Of a DNA stretch of 64,000 nucleotides, positions 17,123-25,371 are shown one piece after another. The notes beneath the pieces are model-generated. The model did not search any database. It was not told the DNA's origin and saw nothing but the letters and a program-made list of their open reading frames with translations. How positions within the stretch are numbered: the stretch's first letter is position 1; each line of letters opens with the position of its first letter. The translations under genes and the position numbers were made by a program. The stretch comes from Nocardia abscessus NBRC 100374 (GTDB taxonomy: Bacteria > Actinomycetota > Actinomycetes > Mycobacteriales > Mycobacteriaceae). The DNA lies in assembly GCF_000308455.1 (NCBI RefSeq), contig NZ_BAFP01000273.1, positions 88,097 through 152,096 of the forward strand, read 5' to 3'.

Positions 17123-17168
17123 AGTACGAGTTCCCCCGGCGCCGTCGCGCACACGCAGAGGACAGTCG

Positions 17169-18284
17169 ATGGGCACGCCCCGCGAAACACCGATCCCCGG
17201 TCAGGGTTCGCGTTTCGGTGCCGTGTCGGGGTTCCTGCTCAAACTTCTGCGCGAGGCCGCCCAGCTCACGCAGGCCGACTTCGCCGAACGGCTCGGGGTG
17301 GACATCTCCACTGTCCACGGCTGGGAAAGCGGCCGCAGACCCCTTGCCCACCTGCGCGCCGGGGATTTGACCCGCATCCGGATGCTTCTCACCCGCCATG
17401 GAGCACCATCGCAGGCCATCATGCTGCTCACCGACGCTCTCGAAGCCGACCTCGTCATCGGCGACACTGTTGGCATCGAACCCCACACCATCAACGCCGA
17501 CGCTCACCCGCTCGCGGTCAGCATCCACCAGCGCACGCTGGCCAACCTCATTACCTGGCCCATCACCGGCCGCCCGCCCGTACAGCTCGCCGGGCTGACC
17601 GGCCGGCGCGGCCGCGGACCCCGACCGTCCAGCCCGGTCATCTCCACCATCGACCGTGAGCGGTTCTTCGATCATCTGCTCCTGGTCGCCGACCGGTGTC
17701 GATGGCCCGACGAGGCGCTGCTGCGCCGACAGGCCATCTTTCTGCTCGGTTTCGACAACCGCGGCGACTCCGCCGACTGGTTGGCCGGCGAACTGACCCA
17801 TGCCCTGCATACGGTCTCGCACACCGATGTGCCCGGCTGGTTGCGAGTACGATCCTCGGCCATCGCGTTGTCCGCTACCGGCGACCGAGATCCTCTGCGC
17901 GCCTATCTGACTCGGCTGCGAGATAACCCAGACCAACAGCTGGCGAATCTGACCTATTACGCCTATTGGGTCGGTGATCTCGGCGACATCGTGTTCACCG
18001 ACGACGCCGCCATGATTCGCGCTGACCCGCGCACCTGGTCGGGCGAGCGGCTGCTGCGGCATCTGCTCGACCGCCTGCAACCCGGCGCCAAGCAAGCCGA
18101 CCTGTACGCCCACACCCTCGCCGACCTGATCGCCAGCCATCCGCACCTGCTCGCGGCCCACCCCACCCTGCGCGCAGCCACCCACACGGCGATCGACCGA
18201 ATGTCCAGCGACACCGATCTGATGCCCCAGACCCGCCAGGATCTGGCTAACGTGGCCTACGCAGTACGACTGTCCAGCCGATGA
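17169..18284 (+). CDS. XRE-family helix-turn-helix regulator
   Basis: A 371-residue protein. Residues 20-60 hold an XRE HTH: 'FLLKLLREAAQLTQADFAERLGVDISTVHGWESGRRPL'. The remaining 300 residues are helical, possibly degenerate TPR-like repeats, and show no enzyme motif. The ATG follows AGAGGA. It is transcribed away from the P450 cluster and shares its upstream region, so it is the natural candidate for a cluster regulator. The HD-domain gene follows after 15 bp and is likely co-transcribed. Confidence 0.85.
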   Translation: MGTPRETPIPGQGSRFGAVSGFLLKLLREAAQLTQADFAERLGVDISTVHGWESGRRPLAHLRAGDLTRIRMLLTRHGAPSQAIMLLTDALEADLVIGDTVGIEPHTINADAHPLAVSIHQRTLANLITWPITGRPPVQLAGLTGRRGRGPRPSSPVISTIDRERFFDHLLLVADRCRWPDEALLRRQAIFLLGFDNRGDSADWLAGELTHALHTVSHTDVPGWLRVRSSAIALSATGDRDPLRAYLTRLRDNPDQQLANLTYYAYWVGDLGDIVFTDDAAMIRADPRTWSGERLLRHLLDRLQPGAKQADLYAHTLADLIASHPHLLAAHPTLRAATHTAIDRMSSDTDLMPQTRQDLANVAYAVRLSSR

Positions 18285-18299
18285 CCCGGAGGAACAACC

Positions 18300-18875
18300 A
18301 TGGATGCACACCAGCTGGGTCCTGACGCCGCAGCCGAAATCGCTACGTTTGCCTTCGAACTGGGCAACCTCAAACGAGAGCCCCGCAAAGGCTGGCGCCA
18401 AGCGCTCGTGCCCAATCCTGAATCGGTCGCCGACCACACCTGCCGCACCGCACAGCTCGCATCCATCATCGCCGCTGGTGAAGGCGGCGATCCCGCCACC
18501 GCCGCACACATGGCGGTCTGGCACGACAGCCAAGAAACCCGCAGCGGCGACAACAACAAGACTTCCAAACCGTTCATGACCCTCGTCGACCACGAAACCA
18601 TCACCGCCGCCCAGGTCCAACGGCTCCCAGAAGCGGTGCGAAACGCCGTGCAGCAGACCGTCAGCGAGTACGAGGCCCAAGCCACCGTCGAGGCAGTCGC
18701 GGCCCGCGACGCGGACAAACTCGAATGCCTTTTCCAGGCCATCGAGTACCGCGCCGCGGGCAACACACTGATGCAGGAATGGATCACCGATTCGTATGCG
18801 GCACTGAAAACCACCACAGCCATACGCATCGCCGATGCCGCCCTCACCACTTCCCCGCTGAGATGGCGACAGTAA
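18300..18875 (+). CDS. HD-domain hydrolase (YfbR-like nucleotidase family)
   Basis: A 191-residue protein with the metal ligands of a YfbR/HDDC2-type HD domain: 'ESVADHTCRTAQLA' (His), 'MAVWHDSQE' (the HD pair) and 'VEAVAARDADKLECLFQAIEY' (the distal Asp). It probably hydrolyses a nucleotide monophosphate. The ATG at 18300 is preceded by GGAGGAA. Its coupling to the XRE regulator gene suggests a regulatory or housekeeping role for the unit. About 250 bp of apparently non-coding DNA follow, up to the convergent flavoprotein gene. Confidence 0.85.
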   Translation: MDAHQLGPDAAAEIATFAFELGNLKREPRKGWRQALVPNPESVADHTCRTAQLASIIAAGEGGDPATAAHMAVWHDSQETRSGDNNKTSKPFMTLVDHETITAAQVQRLPEAVRNAVQQTVSEYEAQATVEAVAARDADKLECLFQAIEYRAAGNTLMQEWITDSYAALKTTTAIRIADAALTTSPLRWRQ

Positions 18876-19126
18876 TTCCAGCTTGCCCAATGCGGCCGCA
18901 CTACCAGCCCGGCACGCGGCGAACGGCATGTCGCTGCATCCCGAGCCAGCATTGAGATCAGCCGCCGCCGAGAGGCGCCCGTGATTACCGCAGATCCGCT
19001 GTAACCGGACTGGCCCGTTTCCAGCCGCGATATAGGACCCTGCTAGAAGGGGGGAGGCCACGGCGGCATGCACGTAGAAGTAGGCGAAGTTTCTAGGCGG
19101 CCTCGGATAAGCGGCGCCGTGCTGCG

Positions 19127-21037
19127 TCACGCCTCGCCTACCCTCGCGATACCAGCTGGTCCCGCAGTGCCTTGAGCGCGCACACATGAGGGTTTGGCTT
19201 GCGGTCTGGTGGTTGCGGTCTGCCAGGTCAGCCGTTTCGGCCATTCGGTCAGGTAGTTGGAATCGACCGGCGCGAACGGGAACGGTGGCACATCGAACGC
19301 GACAGCGATCCTGCCCAGGTGCGGAGCCAGCGCGGTGTATCGGACGCGCAATTCACATCGTGCGTCGACGGCTCGTGCTCGATCGAAGTCGGGATGGTAG
19401 GCGGAAAACCAGCTGCTGCCGTTGCCGCCGCTCGTGCTGCTGGTGCTGGTGATGCGTTCCAGGCAGAAGATCGTGGTGAGATTTTCGGCGAGGGTCCGGG
19501 CGTCGGGGTCCTCGATCGCGGCGGCTGCGGCGGCCATGGCGTCGGCGGTGAGGCGTTCGGCGATTATCTGAAAGATGTCGGTGGCGGTCGAGTCCGGCCC
19601 GATCGCTGTCAGTCCGCTGTCGGTGCCTTGCGTTGCTGCGGCGATGACGGCGTGTTCGCGGTCGCGGAGCATCTGATGCCACAGTGACAGTGCCTGCGGC
19701 GGGCCAGGCACCTGTGCGCTGGCGGCGATCGCCAGGGTGGGCGGACGTCCGACGGCCGCTTTCAGGCTGGGGTTGGTGCCCTCGGCGATGCGAATCCCGA
19801 CGATGCAGCCCAGCCAGTCACCGAAGGCGTTGTCGCCGAGTACCGCCTGCGCGCCGCAGACTGAGATCGCGACATCGGACAGCACGGTCCAGGCCACCTC
19901 TGAGGCGAACGGCTTGGTGAGATTCACCAGTGCGGTCACCGCGGCCGGATCGGAACTGGAGGCGGCGACGTGGTCGCGTGTGTGTTGTACCAGCGCGCTC
20001 ACCGCCATCAGATTCGCGGCCGCGGAGACCATTTTGCGCTGGACCTCGTCACGCTCTGCCAGCAGTACGCCGTCGACCTCTCGTTGGTGGCTGTAGCGGT
20101 GCACCAGCGTCCACCCGGCGCGGGCCGCGGCGACCGCGGCACCGGCGTAGGCGATCCGCCCAGTCAGCAGCGACCCGGCCGACTTCTTGAATCGAGCGTG
20201 GCGTGAAAGCGCGCAGACGAAGTCGCCGCTGTCGTCGAAGTAGGCCCAATCGCCGCCGAGAAGCGCCTCGCCCGGCACCGTCAAACCGGTGAAGCTGAAC
20301 GCCGCATGATCCATCGGGGCGCTCAGGCGGCTGGTGGGCAGGGACGCGACCTCAACGCCGTCGACAAGGCCGTCACGGGTGCGTGCCCGCGCGAGGATCG
20401 GGAAAACACCTTCATCGCGGCCATCCACAATGAGCCTGGCCAGGACCACCAATATTTTCGGGAATGCGCGCGAGGCGATGTTCGGCATCCACTTCCAAGA
20501 GCTGGGATCATCATCGGGAGATGACTGCAGGGTCAGGGTACGATCTGCGCGATTCCAGATCGCGAGGGTGCGCGCATCGAGCACGTTGGTTCCGACACCC
20601 AGCTCCGTCGCGGCCAACACTCCGAACGCCTGACCGCTGTCGAGTTCGGCCAGCAGCGTCTGCTGGTAGCGGCTGCCGTTGCCCAGCTTCTGGATCGTGC
20701 CCACGCCGAGGCTGAGATGCGACAGGTACGGCACCGCGCGCGGGTGACGGACGATGCAGGCGTCGTAGAGCGCGGACTGCGCCCAGAAGTCCTGCGCGAG
20801 GGCTGCCCAGGAGCCCCCCAACGCCTCGCCGATCCGCGCCAGCTGCCGGTAGCCGTAGTCGGCTTCCTCCGGGTCGGACAGGCCGAGACTGATCGGGCCG
20901 TCGACCGAGAAAACCACATCACGGATATCGCGAAAGGTGGCGTGGCGACGGCCGAAGACCATCGCCTGCAACGATTCGGTGATGGGGTCTGTGTCGATCT
21001 CTTCGCTGCAGTCACTGACCATGGGATGGGTTGTCAT
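19127..21037 (-). CDS. Acyl-CoA oxidase/dehydrogenase-like flavoprotein
   Basis: A 636-residue protein with the peroxisomal-type acyl-CoA oxidase layout: an alpha N-terminal domain, 'GVLAATELGVGTNV' (the FAD and substrate-loop ATELGxG motif), a beta domain ending 'FTGLTVPGEALLGG', then 'GRIAYAGAAVAAARAGWTLVHRYSHQR', and a long C-terminal helical domain. It would oxidise an acyl-CoA or a carrier-bound acyl/aminoacyl group. The ATG at 21037 has AAGGAA upstream. It lies downstream of the small unknown gene and P450 pair on the same strand, with a 150-bp gap. Confidence 0.8.
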   Translation of the reverse strand: MTTHPMVSDCSEEIDTDPITESLQAMVFGRRHATFRDIRDVVFSVDGPISLGLSDPEEADYGYRQLARIGEALGGSWAALAQDFWAQSALYDACIVRHPRAVPYLSHLSLGVGTIQKLGNGSRYQQTLLAELDSGQAFGVLAATELGVGTNVLDARTLAIWNRADRTLTLQSSPDDDPSSWKWMPNIASRAFPKILVVLARLIVDGRDEGVFPILARARTRDGLVDGVEVASLPTSRLSAPMDHAAFSFTGLTVPGEALLGGDWAYFDDSGDFVCALSRHARFKKSAGSLLTGRIAYAGAAVAAARAGWTLVHRYSHQREVDGVLLAERDEVQRKMVSAAANLMAVSALVQHTRDHVAASSSDPAAVTALVNLTKPFASEVAWTVLSDVAISVCGAQAVLGDNAFGDWLGCIVGIRIAEGTNPSLKAAVGRPPTLAIAASAQVPGPPQALSLWHQMLRDREHAVIAAATQGTDSGLTAIGPDSTATDIFQIIAERLTADAMAAAAAAIEDPDARTLAENLTTIFCLERITSTSSTSGGNGSSWFSAYHPDFDRARAVDARCELRVRYTALAPHLGRIAVAFDVPPFPFAPVDSNYLTEWPKRLTWQTATTRPQAKPSCVRAQGTAGPAGIARVGEA

Positions 21038-21187
21038 GGCTGTGTTCCTTCGGGAGTACCGCCGGTGACGTGCCCCGGTGCGGGTGGCCGGAGTCGTGTC
21101 ACCGAACAACTGCTTCGAACTGCGTGCTCTTTCGTGATGGGCCGTGGTGATTTGACTGTCGTTGCGGCGAGTGCCGGGGGTGACCCT

Positions 21188-21571
21188 TCAGGTTCCGGGC
21201 GGCAGCGACTTGCGGCCCGGCAGGTCTTGGTCAGCGCCCGTGACCGAGTACCGGTGGACCGCGTCGAGCACCGCGAAAGCTTGTGCTGGGTGCCAAGATT
21301 CGCAGAGCCGGGCGAGCTCAGCGAAGTCCGCGCCCCACCGTTCGGCGTGGTGCCGGTCTTCGGCAGCCCACGCGCGGATCTCGTCGGCCATGCGCTGGCC
21401 GGGGTCGCGCAACCATGACTGGACCACGGATGCGGCCGGGGGTTCGAAGATGTCGCAGAGAGTCCGCGCTTGCGGTTCGGTCAGCGTGACGGTGGCCAGT
21501 TGGTGGTCGAAGAACGCGGTGGCGTGGGTTTCGATGACCGGGCGTGGGGCTGGAGGTTCGATGGTGGTCAC
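21188..21571 (-). CDS. Hypothetical protein downstream of the P450 pair
   Basis: A 127-residue protein starting at the ATG at 21571, with AAGGA upstream. It follows the P450 stop after 8 bp, so it is probably in the same operon. It contains 'ATAFFDHQLATVTLTEPQARTLCDIFEPPAASVVQSWL' and a tryptophan-rich helical C-terminus (IRAWAAEDRHHAERW). I do not recognise the family and see no cofactor motif. It may be a partner of the two P450s. Confidence 0.65.
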   Translation of the reverse strand: MTTIEPPAPRPVIETHATAFFDHQLATVTLTEPQARTLCDIFEPPAASVVQSWLRDPGQRMADEIRAWAAEDRHHAERWGADFAELARLCESWHPAQAFAVLDAVHRYSVTGADQDLPGRKSLPPGT

Positions 21572-21579
21572 CGTTGTCC

Positions 21580-22839
21580 TTACGGGATGTGATGGGGGCC
21601 GGTTGGGGGGAACGTGACCGGGAGCGCTGTGAGCGCGCGGTGGAATGGGCCTGGCCGCCAGGCCAGCGCGGCGGGATCGACTGCGAGTCGTAACTCCGGC
21701 AGGAGATCAAGGAGGTGGTCGATGGCGCCTTCAGCCATCAGGTAGGTGAGTGTGCGGGCGGGGTCCGGGCAGGCGTGCGGGCCGGACCCAAAGGCCAGGT
21801 GCGACCGGTTGCCGACGTAGTGACCGGTGTTGATCTCAGAGCTGGTGTTGATCGCGGCCATACTGGTGACAACAGGCTGGTGCGCGGGCAGCCACACGCT
21901 GCCGACACGCTGGGGTTGCCGCGGATAGGTGAGGCAGTAGTTGGCCATCGGCGGGTTGGTGAACAGGGTTTCGTCGATGGCCGCGCCGGTTGACGGTGGC
22001 AAGCTGCTCACTGTGCCGGCGGTGAACCGCTCACGCTGGGTCAGCATCAGCAGCATGGTGTTGGCGATAAGGTTCTGGGGCACCTCGATCGCGGCCGATA
22101 CGATAGTCAGCAACTGTTGCACCATCTCGTCGTCGCTCAGGCGGGCGCGGTGCTGCACCAGCCGAGACGCGATGTCGGCGCCGGGATCGGCGCGCTTGTG
22201 CCGGGTCAGGTCCCGCAGTGCCTCGTCGAACATCTGGTTAACGGTGTCGGCGTCCTGGCCGTCGAACAGCGACGATGAGGCGGCGCCGAGGCGAGCGGCC
22301 AGGTCGGGTGTGCACCCAAGGATGGTGGTGACCACCCCGAATGCCACCGGCCCGCAGTATTGACTCAGCAGGTCGGCCGAGCCATTTCGGCAGAACGTGT
22401 TGACGGTCCTACCGGCTGTGCGTTCCACGAGGTGTTGCAGAGTGAGTTGGTTGATCCCGGCCAGTGCGTCACTGGTGGCCTCGCGGTAGCGGTCATGTTC
22501 TCTTCCGTTGCTGCGCAACGCGTTCGGCCGGTACTCGACCATCGGCAGGATCGGCCAATGGCGGCCCTGCAGGTTCTGCTGCCACTCTCGCGGGTCGGCG
22601 GAGAAGTGCTCGTGGTCGTTGAGGATCGTGATCGCGGTGCGATAGTCGATCACGAGCGTCGCGGGCAGGCCCGGGGCGAGCTCGACCGGCACCAGCGCCC
22701 CGTAGCGGTCGCGCATCTCTCGGTAGGCGCGCCACGGGTCGGCTGCGAATTCGCGGGTGTAGATCGGCCACCGGGGCCCGAGCGCCTCGACCGGCACAGA
22801 CTCTGCCGTGCCGGGATCTGCGATGATGTGCTGCGCCAC
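21580..22839 (-). CDS. Cytochrome P450 lacking the ExxR arginine (CYP157-like)
   Basis: A 419-residue P450. The heme loop is 'FGSGPHACPDPAR' (Cys about 357). The K-helix that should read ExxR reads E290-T-L-F293, and the I-helix reads 'SAAIEVPQNL', with Val where the oxygen-handling Thr normally sits. Loss of ExxR is known for actinobacterial CYP157 proteins, which share the P-after-Cys heme loop, so assignment to that group is a reasonable inference. It lies 12 bp downstream of a paralogous P450 and probably works with it. Confidence 0.88.
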   Translation of the reverse strand: MAQHIIADPGTAESVPVEALGPRWPIYTREFAADPWRAYREMRDRYGALVPVELAPGLPATLVIDYRTAITILNDHEHFSADPREWQQNLQGRHWPILPMVEYRPNALRSNGREHDRYREATSDALAGINQLTLQHLVERTAGRTVNTFCRNGSADLLSQYCGPVAFGVVTTILGCTPDLAARLGAASSSLFDGQDADTVNQMFDEALRDLTRHKRADPGADIASRLVQHRARLSDDEMVQQLLTIVSAAIEVPQNLIANTMLLMLTQRERFTAGTVSSLPPSTGAAIDETLFTNPPMANYCLTYPRQPQRVGSVWLPAHQPVVTSMAAINTSSEINTGHYVGNRSHLAFGSGPHACPDPARTLTYLMAEGAIDHLLDLLPELRLAVDPAALAWRPGPFHRALTALPVTFPPTGPHHIP

Positions 22840-22851
22840 AGCGGAAAACTC

Positions 22852-24063
22852 CTATGTCAGCGGAAGCGGCGGTGATGGGGGGAAGGTGACCGGAAGCGCT
22901 TTCAGGGCACGGAGAAACGGGTTCGGCTGCCACCGCAGTCCGTCGGCGGGGATGGCCAGCTGGATGTCGGGTAACGCGTCGAGCAGCTGGCCGAGGGCTT
23001 CCTCGGCGATGATCAGGGCTTCGTCCCGGGCTGGGCATGCGTGCTTACCGGCGCCCCACGCCAGGTGAGAACGGTTACCCCCGCGGTCGCCGCTCACGGA
23101 GCCGTTGCACGCTGCCAGGCTGACCAGCACCGGTCGATGAGGCTGGAGCATCACGCCGTCCACGATCTGCATCTGCCGTGGAAATCGGGGGCAGGCATTC
23201 GCCAGCGGTGGATCGGCGAACAGGGCTTCATCGATCAATTCCCGGATCGAGAGCGCGCCACCCGCCAGACCGGCGGTCATCGTTTCCAGCAGGGTGATGC
23301 CGATCAGGTTCCACGTCAGCTCGCTCCCGAGCGCATACAGCATGGCCAGCGCATGCGCGACTTCGACCGTGGACAGACCTGAGCGGTGCTCGAGCAGCGA
23401 GGAGGTCATATCAGGGCCGAGGCGGCGCCGTTTGATCTCCACCACCTCCTCCATCGCCTCGATCAGCGACTGGTGTGCCGCGGCAGGGTCGATTACGTCG
23501 GACGGTGCCGCCGTCGCGGTGAATGCCTGTCGTGCTGGCTCAGGTGGCAGCCCGAGCAGCCGGTCCAGGACGGTTACGGTGAGCGGGATAGCGAAGTCAT
23601 GGAGCAGATCGGCCGCGCCGGCCGCGCAGAAACCGTTGATCAGTTCCTTCGCCGTGAACTCGGTTGCGCGGCGCAGCGCGAACTGGTCGATGCACTTGAG
23701 GCTGTCGGTCACCGCGCCCCGGTAGCGGATGTGCTCGGCGCCATCCGAGCGCAACGCATCGGGTCTCCAGCCCAAAACCGGCAGCGCTGGACAGTCGGAC
23801 CCGACGGTGCGCTGCCAGCCGCGGGGATCGGCTGGGAAATGGTCGTCATCGGGCAGTATCCGTCGTGCAATGTCGTGGTCAAGGACCAGTACCGCCGTCA
23901 CGCCCGCTGCAATCTCAACGGAAACTAGCGGCCCACGGTCGGCGCGCAAAGCCTGGTAGGCGCCGTGCGGATCCGCAGCAAATCCTGGCCCCCATATCGG
24001 CACCGGCAGGCGGGAGAGGTCGACCGGCGGGTGAGGTGGTACAGCTGTCTTCCCGGTGGTCAC
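22852..24063 (-). CDS. Cytochrome P450 lacking the ExxR arginine, paralogue
   Basis: A 403-residue P450 clearly related to its downstream neighbour: both have ADPR-x-WQ in the B region, 'RP(N/D)ALRS(N/D)G-x-EH-x-RYR' for the C helix and an identical ending 'ALPVTFPP'. The heme loop is 'WGAGKHACPARDEA' (Cys about 343). The K-helix reads E279-A-L-F282 and the I-helix 'YALGSELTWN'. Both members of the pair therefore share the same departures from the P450 consensus, which argues for tandem duplication and against decay. Confidence 0.88.
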   Translation of the reverse strand: MTTGKTAVPPHPPVDLSRLPVPIWGPGFAADPHGAYQALRADRGPLVSVEIAAGVTAVLVLDHDIARRILPDDDHFPADPRGWQRTVGSDCPALPVLGWRPDALRSDGAEHIRYRGAVTDSLKCIDQFALRRATEFTAKELINGFCAAGAADLLHDFAIPLTVTVLDRLLGLPPEPARQAFTATAAPSDVIDPAAAHQSLIEAMEEVVEIKRRRLGPDMTSSLLEHRSGLSTVEVAHALAMLYALGSELTWNLIGITLLETMTAGLAGGALSIRELIDEALFADPPLANACPRFPRQMQIVDGVMLQPHRPVLVSLAACNGSVSGDRGGNRSHLAWGAGKHACPARDEALIIAEEALGQLLDALPDIQLAIPADGLRWQPNPFLRALKALPVTFPPSPPLPLT

Positions 24064-24273
24064 TGGCGTCGCCTTTCATCGCGATCGGGTGGTATGCCTG
24101 TGCGCCCGCGTGGTCGGAGCGTCCCGGTCGTGCCCTGGCCGGACGAACCGGGCTTCGGTGAACGACCGGAACCGCAGATAGCCCGAAAGCATCCGAAAAC
24201 TCACCGGCGGACGCGTTCGCGACGACGACAGTCCGGTCGCGCTCAGAAGACATGGGTTGACCTGCGGATCCGG

Positions 24274-25080
24274 TCACGGCTTGCGAGCGACCGCCCCGTA
24301 GGCGGAGATCGGACGGGCCTCACCCACCTCCGGGTCACCCGAGCGCCATTGGGTGATGGATACGAAGCCGGGCTCGACCAGCTGCAGCCCGTCGAAGACG
24401 GCTTTCAGCTGTGCCTGGGGACGCGGGACATAGGGTGTGCCGCCGGTGCCGGTGTAGTTCTGGCACAGAGTGACGTACGCGCGGCTGTCGTCGGTGCCGT
24501 CCCACATCGCCAGATAGCTGCCCGGCGGGACGGCATCGATGACGGTGTTCACAATGCGCAGCAGCTCGTCGTAGGTTTTCGCGTGGCCGAGCACGCCCAT
24601 GAACATCACGGCGATCGGCTCGTGGAAGTTCAGGACGTTCTTGGCGTCGGAGATGATCCGCTCGGGGTCGTGGTAGTCGGCGTCGATGTAGGTGACCACG
24701 CCCTCGGAGGTGGTGGAGGTGAGCAGCGCCCGTGCGTGGGTGAGCACTAGAGGGTCGTTGTCGACGTAGACGATCCGGGCCTCGGGTGTGATGGTTTGGG
24801 CGACGTCGTGGGTGTTCTGCATCGTCGGCAAACCCGTTCCGACGTCGAGGAATTGCCGTATTCCGGCATCGCGGGCGAGGTAGCGCACTACGCGGATGAG
24901 GAATTGGCGTGATTGCACGGCCATGGTGGTGATGTCGGGGTCGACTTCAATACCGGCGTCGCCTGCGATGCGGTCGATCTCGTAGTAGTCCTTGCCGCCC
25001 ATCCAGTAGTTCCAGATCCGCGCCGACTGCGGGATATCTGTCCGGATGAGGGGCACATCGACACCGAGTTCTGCCACCAT
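24274..25080 (-). CDS. SAM-dependent methyltransferase, DUF574 family, second copy
   Basis: A 268-residue protein with 'ARIWNYWMGGKDYYEIDR', SAM loop 'FLDVGTGLPTMQNTHDVAQ', 'ARIVYVDNDPLVLTHARALL' and 'IAVMFMGVLGH', the same order as the copy at 7388-8260. It is transcribed towards the P450 pair, 210 bp upstream of it, and divergently from the STAND regulator gene. Short inverted repeats (GATGAG/CTCATC at 25242-25260) lie in the 291-bp divergent gap. The substrate is unknown. Confidence 0.9.
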   Translation of the reverse strand: MVAELGVDVPLIRTDIPQSARIWNYWMGGKDYYEIDRIAGDAGIEVDPDITTMAVQSRQFLIRVVRYLARDAGIRQFLDVGTGLPTMQNTHDVAQTITPEARIVYVDNDPLVLTHARALLTSTTSEGVVTYIDADYHDPERIISDAKNVLNFHEPIAVMFMGVLGHAKTYDELLRIVNTVIDAVPPGSYLAMWDGTDDSRAYVTLCQNYTGTGGTPYVPRPQAQLKAVFDGLQLVEPGFVSITQWRSGDPEVGEARPISAYGAVARKP

Positions 25081-25371
25081 GGTCCTCCCTCATGCTGCTC
25101 CACCACCGCGATACGGCGGCGAGGATCAGCGTCTCGGGCAGGCACGATCAGCGGTAGATGAGAGCAGACCTCGCTGATCGGGCGGGCCGTTGCACGCATC
25201 GCTGCTGTTCAGGCAGCTGTTGGGCTGTGAGCGGCTGCGGTGATGAGGTGGCCTCTCATCTTGAAATCTTGTCTGCGAGATGATCACCGCGCGCCGGGTT
25301 GACCGGTGGGCCCGGCGATGTCGGACTACCGTGGGTCCTGTTCACCGGTACGTGGCAGGGGCGGATGAGGG

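Noticed and set aside
17070..19244. 724-codon minus-strand ORF antisense to the XRE and HD genes
   Set aside because: Composition is typical of an antisense frame of high-GC genes (Gly/Val/Arg runs, no domain). The plus-strand genes there have clear HTH and HD motifs.
23915..24277. 120-codon minus ORF overlapping the start of the P450 at 24063
   Set aside because: No domain, weak start context, and it would occupy the P450 leader; the end is an out-of-frame shadow of the P450.
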